From: Sipunculus nudus
Taxonomy: Eukaryota > Annelida > Sipuncula > Golfingiida > Sipunculidae
DNA length: 64,000 nucleotides
Assembly (NCBI GenBank): GCA_026874595.1
Contig: CM049317.1
Coordinates: 61,097,118 to 61,161,117, forward strand
Reading direction: 5' to 3'
Positions 57,101 through 64,000 of this stretch are shown here, in pieces. The position numbers and the translations under genes were made by a program. Below the pieces are notes generated by a model. That model was not told the origin of the DNA and searched no databases. It saw only the letters and a list, made by a program, of their open reading frames with translations. Within the stretch, counting starts at the first letter, position 1. Each line of letters opens with the position of its first letter.

Positions 57101-58872
57101 CTTTACACACACATCATCACACATACAGTTTATATATATATATCATATATATATCAATGAATTTTCAAATATATTACAATTATATAATTATAAAAAATAA
57201 GGTATTATGTTTCGATTATTTGTTCTCTCCAAACGCCCCCCCCCCCCCAATGTATTTACGCCCTGCATTTAATATTAGAAGAAGATGGTCAGCAGGACTC
57301 TGGCTTCGCTTGTAGATCAATTTTGAGTGGGGTGGTTCTCTATCTTCCTTGATAAGGAAAACAATTCTGAGTTGTATTAAAATGACCGACTATTGACTTT
57401 GAGCGTTGTCTCTTTAACGCCATCTAGTGAGCGATATGCTCACTAAAATTCAGTTGACATCTGCTCAAACCGCCACCTTGTGAGAAAGTCTCACTACACT
57501 GATTAAAAAGTGTGGGGAACGAGAACTCTCAGATCAAACAACAGTCAGAGAGCGCGTGCCTCCACCATAGATATTTTATATCCAGATTGTCCTACGCATT
57601 TAATCATGTCTCCCCTGTTTCTAAAAAAAAAAAAAAAAATCCATCATGTGTCTGCATTAGTGACAGTTGCATATTAGGAGATACCATTCCCTCATCCCTG
57701 TCCACCTGTGTGACATTTTTGTGTCATCACCAGCGAGAGCTTTGCGCTATATGATGATTTATATATGCATTAAAATAAATAAAAAAAATTACTTTGCTGT
57801 TGTGTTGTATGTCTTCAATGGTAAGTCTCCTCAAGTAACAACACTTTATCCTTATGAATCCATGTGAATGTGATGGGCTACAGCAAATCTACATGTAACC
57901 CATAAGACAAACGAATGGACTCCTCAATTTTTTTAATGGTTGACGCATTGTGCTGCAACAGATTAAAAATAAACTGTTGCCTCGCCGTCGGCGACTAATC
58001 TACAAGTAGCCTACAGCTCCCGTGCTCTCTGCCCACGCTGCGCCAGGATCCTGGATACCTATACACCGCATCGCATTTATGCAGTTAATCTGCAGGGAAC
58101 GGCAAATCTACACTCTGACCAAGCATGGTTAACCTTCTTGGTAAGGCACTATTGTTAATAGGACTTCATCATAAAGCTTACACACCCTAAAGTCTCCAAG
58201 GCGACAAATGATACTAAAACACCATATGTTATACCCCTAATTATTGTTTTCCCACAGTAACTGTTTACCGTCGGCTGATTGCCAAGTCGTACCGGGTGAC
58301 CTCCGGTATGACGTGACAGCTATCACACTGAACGTCCTTCAGTAGCGTACATCGAGGATTACCAGTAAACAACTGGAGTGGCGCTCAGCAGAGCATATCC
58401 CTCCTATATATAACTGTGAATGTAATGTAATACTGCTGGAACCATTACTTAAATCGGGTATGCACCAACATTTAATGGCGATTTCATTGTCCCATATGTC
58501 CATCCATCCATTAAGTGTGCAGGATTTTTTTTTCATTTGTTTGAGCTTAATCCTGCACACTGATCAAATACAGAAACTTGGACGAAAGCATAACCTCCTT
58601 GCCCGGGGTTGGGGGGGGGGGGTAAATATGAGGTAATCCATTACAGAGCATTTACTTTAATAAATGCCCAGCTATAAGATTGAGCCCGTGTTTCTCATAT
58701 CACCAGGTGCTGCCGTCAAAATTGTGGAAAATGTTGATCTAGTTACGCTTTTGTTAAATAAACACTGAATGTGTTCCAGTGTGAACACGTGTATGAACAA
58801 TTTGTAAAGGTAATGAGAATCGGAAAACGTGTAGGGACGTGGGGTAGCGTCTATTTTAGATGTAATTTATGA
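57101..58872. other. gene-free stretch beyond the array
   Basis: Homology to unit A stops here. Contains a C run near 57,236-57,248, a poly-A run at 57,623-57,640 and a poly-G run near 58,610. No convincing exon. Confidence 0.5.
58514..58561. repeat. perfect 11-bp stem-loop
   Basis: AGTGTGCAGGA at 58,514-58,524 pairs with TCCTGCACACT at 58,551-58,561 around a T-rich loop of 26 nt. Confidence 0.7.

Positions 58873-58918
<46 letters not shown>
58873..58918. repeat. (AT)n microsatellite
   Basis: About 45 bp of AT. Confidence 0.95.
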
Positions 58919-58922
<4 letters not shown>

Positions 58923-59029
58923 TTATAAAATAATAAATATATATTTATATATTAGATAGCTTTCTCTAGAGCATACATGCCTCCGCTGAGACTTTTCTTA
59001 CGCAAGAGAATTCTCTTAAAACTTATATC

Positions 59030-59170
59030 CTGGGGGGGTGTGGGGGGGGGGGGCTGATTTAATCCATCCAAGTTCTCTAAGAAAGAAAGACTTGTAACAG
59101 TTCACAGACAGGGACAATCTAAAATATACATTAAACGGGGGGGTGGTGGGTTGGGGGGGGGGGGGGGGTT
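59030..59170. repeat. G-run cluster
   Basis: Two long G-rich runs (59,030-59,053 and 59,138-59,168) on the + strand, with quadruplex potential. A third G-rich run is at 59,706-59,727. Confidence 0.85.
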
Positions 59171-59795
59171 AATGATGTATGAAAAGCAAGTTACTGTCGC
59201 TGGGTTTCTCTGGACATGGAAGTCTAGTTTTCCAAATATGGAGACGAATGCCAAGGACATGAACTGACAATATGTAAAATAAACAGAAAAAATCGGGATG
59301 TTCCCGTTATACAAAGCTGCGGGTCTTCATCTGCAGATAAAGTGGTTATATGCGAGGCTTTCAATTTAAAATATGCTTATCTTGCAAAACAACATGAAAT
59401 TATATATTGGCAAAAGGATGGATATTCGTTGATATTATCAATATGGGACCTGCATTTACCCCGTTTTTTTTTTTTTCGCTTTGGCAAATTCATAATTTAA
59501 CAATATCAGACGGAAATGAAAAGGTGAAGGATTCAAAGGAGCATATTTAGAGAGAATTAGAGAGAATTGAAGATCATGTGATCACTCCCACTGAAAACTT
59601 AGTTGGAAATATAAAGAGGATTCCAGTAAAACCCTATATAGATATTTTCTTTAGGAAAGAGATTTTTTTTAGATAATTGCACTCACTGTTCAGGATGTGG
59701 AGGAAAGGGGGGGGGGGAGGGGGAGGTAAGTTTTTGGGGAATGGCGGATTTTTTTTTTTGGCGTGCCTGCTGGGCATTTTGTGCGTAGCGTGCGT

Positions 59796-59797
<2 letters not shown>

Positions 59798-59872
<75 letters not shown>
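59798..59872. repeat. (AT)n microsatellite
   Basis: About 75 bp, the longest pure AT run in the window. Confidence 0.95.
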
Positions 59873-59877
<5 letters not shown>

Positions 59878-60906
59878 GTATTTATATTTAGAAGGTAGAG
59901 TTACCCTCCGGTTGTAAAGTGCTCGATGGCCTACAGACTCGGCTAGAGCGGTATAACTCTGAAGAAACCCTAACCATAACAACTAACCTCTTTGCCCGGT
60001 TATGTTCCAGTATCGCACGTGTACCCCGACCAATCCTATTGTGCCCCCGAGGACAATAGGATCAGTGTCAGTCTTTTACGTGCCCCCCCCCCCCCCATCC
60101 GCCGCCGAATCGCACAAAGCATAATCTCGTAATCTCGTAAAGTCTCGGCTTTTCAAACCACGCCGTTAGCTTCATTCTAACCACATTCACCTGATGATCG
60201 GGTCGCATCCCGTGAACCAGACTTTTGTGAATTAACAGTGTTGTTTTTCTTCAGAGTTATATTTATATTTATGTATATATATATTATTTCAAATAGAAGA
60301 AACCATAGCATATATGAACAATGAGAGTTGAGTTTCAGTTATTGTAATCACTGAAGTAAATAATCATTTGTGTGGACTCCCTAATTCATTTTACTATCTG
60401 ATGACACGCATAGAAATAAAGTCCCGGGGATAAATCTCTTTTCTATCTATGACATGTTGCAAACAAAAGAATGCAATGATGAATTTTGGTGTGAACATGA
60501 CCTATTTTTCAAACTTTCATACCATAATTTTCCTGTCAGGTAAGCATTAACGTCTCGAATGAAACAAAACCCTTTATAATCAGTGTTACATGCAAACAAG
60601 GTCGGGATTTAAGGTTGGGGCCGTGTATGAAGTGGCTAGAGCTCTTCTCAACTGCACACATTTCGCATGAAATGAAAGTATTGATACTTACACTTCATTA
60701 ATTATCTAAATTTTACCATTTTATGAAATTGATAGTGTATTAACGGAGTGTGCAGGTCATGCAATTCTAATCATCAGATACTGAACACATGTGGAAATCC
60801 CGGTCGATGATCTTTCAGTTGATATCACAAACAGAATCCTGGATATGTTATCATCAAAGCAATCGACAATGCTTCCTGCAGATTGAAAGTCCTTCCTGCA
60901 GATTGA

Positions 60907-60907
<1 letters not shown>
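59873..60907. other. gene-free stretch
   Basis: Contains a C run at about 60,083-60,096 and a short direct repeat just before the CT tract (CTTCCTGCAGATTGAAAGT at 60,872-60,890 and again about 22 bp later). No gene seen. Confidence 0.5.
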
Positions 60908-60954
<47 letters not shown>

Positions 60955-61264
60955 TTCTTTCTTTCTATCTCTCTTTACCACCCTCTCTCTCTTTCGCTCT
61001 CTCTTTATTGCCCCCCCCCCCCCTTTCTCTCTTGCTCTCTCTCTCTCCTCCGTATCTATCGCGCTCGCGCTCGCGCTCCCTCTATTTCTTTCTTTTTCTC
61101 TATTTCTTTTTTTTTTCTGTCTCTCTCTATTTTTCTTTCTTTCTGTCTCTCTTTCCCACCCTCTTTCTCTTTCGCTCTCTCTCCATTTCTTTTTTCTCCT
61201 CCCTTCTCTCTCGCTCTCTCTACTCCCGATCTATCGCTCTCTCTCTTTCTTTCTCTCTCTCATT

Positions 61265-61297
<33 letters not shown>

Positions 61298-61345
61298 ATA
61301 TATATATCTCCCTCCCTCTCTCTCTTCGTCCGTCCCCCCCATTCT
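60908..61345. repeat. 440-bp pyrimidine (CT) tract
   Basis: Starts as about 40 bp of pure (CT)n and continues as CTTT, CTGT and C-run variants almost purine-free on the + strand. The 216-codon Ser/Leu frame through it is an artefact. Confidence 0.95.
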
Positions 61346-61829
61346 CTCTCGCTCGTGCGTATTCTCATCAGTGATGCCGATGTATTTTATTGTCACAAAT
61401 ATGTTATACTCACAACCCTCCCCAACATGTCCACGCTGACCACCCTTAAATACACCTTTTAACGGGGGCAACATACAAACCCAATTAGTGTTGAGGCAGT
61501 TACTTCACATGTGGTACTCCAGAGATGATGTAAATATGATTAATATTTTCAAAGCACATACATATATAGACATGACCTTGCTATTTACACACCACAGAAA
61601 GCGCAATTAATAAAATGATAGATCCTCCTTCTTAGAACGTGACCAATGATAAAATCCATCCATATGTAGTTCATGATGAAAATTAAACAGATTTCAAACT
61701 ATCTCACACATGCGTTATCCAAAAAGCATTATACTTCTGAAAATATCAAATGTTCTCTGACGGATTCATTCTGAACATGTATAGAAGATGCTGCTAGTGT
61801 GCATTTTAAAAGGTTAAACCCCCGCCATA
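61346..61829. other. gene-free stretch
   Basis: AT-rich, no gene seen. Confidence 0.5.
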
Positions 61830-63010
61830 CTAGAGGCAGAATGAGCAAGAATAACGAAAATAATTCTGTGTATTTTCTTAGATATTCGAAGTTCATTCTT
61901 AAATTCTGACTTTATTCTGAGTACATTCCAAATATTCGGGCCCATCCCTGTGTCAGGCCAATGCTCAAAACTTTCGGAGTAGAGAAATATCTCATGGCAT
62001 TCGAAGTGAATTTTAACTGCACTATGACTGCATTTTGAATATTGTAGGGGCATTCAAACAACATTCGAAACATTCTGATGGCATTTGAAGGAATACCGAA
62101 ACGGCAAACCACTTAAACAAATCCTGCCAGAATGTCACAAATGCACCTTGAATGAGCTGGAACGCAACTCGAATTCATCTCGAATGCTGACGGAATCTAT
62201 TTCGATAGTACAAGAATTCAGCTAGAATGCTCTTCAATAGCCGTCGTTTTTTTTTTTTGCCGCTCGAATGCGGGTGGAGTGCAGTCGAAAATTCACGATT
62301 GGCCCTCGAATGAGTTAGTGAAAAATTTAGAACACCGCCAAATAGCATAAAAACACTGCCAGCTGCCGCTGGAACGTCAGGTGGCATCGAGTAATTCTGG
62401 TCAACATCACGTCTTGCCGCAAAGGAAGGAGCGAGCCACGTGGTCAAGGAATCCTCCTTTGCATGGGCGGCAATGGACGGGGCAGAAGGGCAGCCAAAGA
62501 AGCCCCTGAAGAGACAGATATTGTTGCTGAAGATACCTTAGAAGATGTTTTAGAGTCTGAAGCTGGGTCAACAGCTCCTCTCTCTGCTTCCCGGTTGGGC
62601 TTAGTTGACGAAGTCCATCGGCAAGCAGCACAGTCCTCCTCTGACAGCAAGACTGGTGAAAATGCTAGATTGGGTAGCATTTTAAACCCTGTCAAGGACC
62701 ATTTCGGGGCAATCTTCATACACTCGGAACATTCGTGTTACGTTCTAAGTACATTCGAAATTCATTTTAAGTATTTTAGCTGCATTCTATGTGAGTTCTT
62801 GCACGTTCGAACCATAAACGTCGGCCATTCCGGGGGCACTTTGACTGCATTTGAGCTGAATCAGGACAGCATTCGAGACAGCTTCCGTCAAGACTCCTGC
62901 CGGTATTAGACCAGCAATCGAACCGCACCCGTACGGCATTCGAAGTGCATTATAAATATACTGACTGTATTTTACCGCATTCTCAATATTCCTATTGTGT
63001 TCCAGCTACA
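61830..63010. mobile_element. putative element with alternating ATTCGA motif blocks
   Basis: ATTCGA-type motifs, often GCATTCGAA, read forward in 61,884-62,066. They are reversed (TCGAATG) in 62,168-62,303 and forward again in 62,752-62,940. Looser CATTC/GAATG copies occur every 20-40 bp. Between blocks 2 and 3 lies higher-GC, coding-like sequence (62,430-62,700). The layout resembles a DNA transposon with subterminal transposase-binding repeats, but I cannot name the family or fix the ends. Confidence 0.4.
62463..62909 (+). other. unassigned open frame inside the motif region
   Basis: A 148-codon frame with an acidic middle (EAPEETDIVAEDTLEDVLE) followed by a Ser-rich part. Past residue 85 it runs into ATTCGA repeats. 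The antisense strand is also open (62,407-62,719, Leu/Gln-rich), so the coding strand is undecided. No family recognised. Confidence 0.25.
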
Positions 63011-64000
63011 TTCCAGCAAATTCTTTTAAATGTGGACCTCCTATATCTCTTACTGTGGCGTTTGCATCTAGCTGTTTATAAACCAGTCGATGATTACTGG
63101 GTTGAAAAAGCACCAAATCATAAATAAAATTGTAACAAGTAACTGTTATCCGATCCTGTGTCGAAAACTTTACCATCAAATAAATAAAATCCGAAAATCA
63201 TTAAATAATTTCATGGCTTTCAGGCACGGGGGGGGGGGGGGTAGGCGTGTTTTACGCTCGGAATATCTTATGAACGCTAGGTCCTCTGGAACCAAGCGTC
63301 TGATGTTATGTGCGAATTTCTAGCCTAAGCACCCGGAGGGCCGAAGTTTGCCCTTGCACTGGATATTGCTGGCTGTTTTAAACACACCGGTCTGTTATGT
63401 AAACTTTCCGCTGACAACTGGACCTTTCATTTCGTTATAATCTAATATCAAGATAGTGACACGATTTCTAATCATATAATGATATGATCATCACATAAAA
63501 TAAAAAAAAAGAGATTAATTGTACCTAGCCCTTAAAAAATGGATACATATCATCTACCCCTGGGAGGTTCTTATCTCAAATTTAACTCTCCAATATTTAG
63601 GCCTTAGCGTCACGGACTCGGTAAATATTTCTTCCTGTTGATAATCCTGTTATAATAGTGCATGCACGTAACACATTTGCATGGATCACGGTTTCACACT
63701 GAGTCTGAGTAAAAGGATAGATTATACCCCTGTCGCTTTTACTGGTTTACCTTGGTATAATCAAGCCTGGATCCGAATAGATCATGGTGTCTTTTGTTTC
63801 CCAGATTATTTTACATGGTCTATTTTGACTCACTTAAGTAACGGCATATGAATGAAAACCACTGTTCCCTAACTTGAAATTTGTAATTCACTTCAATTGA
63901 AACTTCAACTAATAATTAGTAAAAGCTGTTATAAGTACCAAAGCAGCATAAGCTAGCCCAAGGGAGAACAAAATAAAGTAGGACATATTTACCCTCGGGT
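63011..64000. other. gene-free stretch to window end
   Basis: A G run at 63,228-63,241; otherwise unique-looking AT-rich sequence without exons that I can support. Confidence 0.5.

Noticed and set aside
60789-61439. 216-codon + strand frame rich in Ser and Leu
   Set aside because: It is the CT tract translated; no complexity or domain.
7000-63000. CRISPR arrays, bacterial operons, rRNA genes
   Set aside because: Nothing of the kind is seen; repeats here are microsatellites, minisatellites or transposon-derived, and gene structure is eukaryotic.

Overview
The window is eukaryotic nuclear DNA: AT-rich, full of (AT)n, (GA)n, (CA)n and (TAA)n microsatellites and decayed transposons, with genes split into short exons by GT..AG introns. 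Repeat types (pogo-like, hAT-like and TTAA-type MITEs, Penelope and CR1/L2-type LINE remnants, tRNA-derived SINEs) together with a C-type-lectin (CTLD) cluster fit an invertebrate, most likely a lophotrochozoan such as a mollusc. The species is an inference and is not shown by the sequence.

The main content is a tandem array of CTLD genes in convergent (tail-to-tail) pairs. On the + strand (about 9.16-13.33 kb) lies a single-CTLD gene with a galactose-type QPD motif. On the - strand, gene A (18.90-29.5 kb) and gene B (40.97-51.2 kb) are paralogues. I reconstruct each as a 5'UTR exon, a signal-peptide exon, CTLD1 in two exons, CTLD2 in two exons, a Ser/Thr-rich stalk exon and a final exon with the transmembrane segment and a very short tail. 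Every coding junction is phase 1, both frames are open throughout (349 and 346 residues), and exon lengths are identical except for the last.

The two genes sit in head-to-tail segmental duplication units: unit A 13,173-34,520 and unit B 36,877-57,100. Unit B starts inside the last exon of the + strand gene, which there is a nonsense-mutated stump (36,877-37,038). A sequence R, lying just upstream of the + strand CTLD exon, occurs three times (about 12.0, 31.1 and 52.7 kb), so the array is older and larger than the two clear units.

Comparing A with B separates older from younger insertions. Shared: a pogo-like MITE in the spacer and a LINE fragment in intron 1. Only in A: a Penelope GIY-YIG fragment, a hAT-like TIR element with a 24-bp minisatellite beside it, and a 2.16-kb nearly identical local duplication. 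Only in B: a TTAA-flanked 807-bp MITE with its empty site visible in A, a small pogo-like MITE, and a roughly 155-bp tandem array in an intron.

The flanks (1-9 kb and 57-64 kb) show no convincing multi-exon gene. They hold SINEs, MITEs, a 470-bp (TAA)n tract, a 440-bp CT tract and a 1.2-kb region of alternating-orientation ATTCGA motifs around an unassigned open frame.
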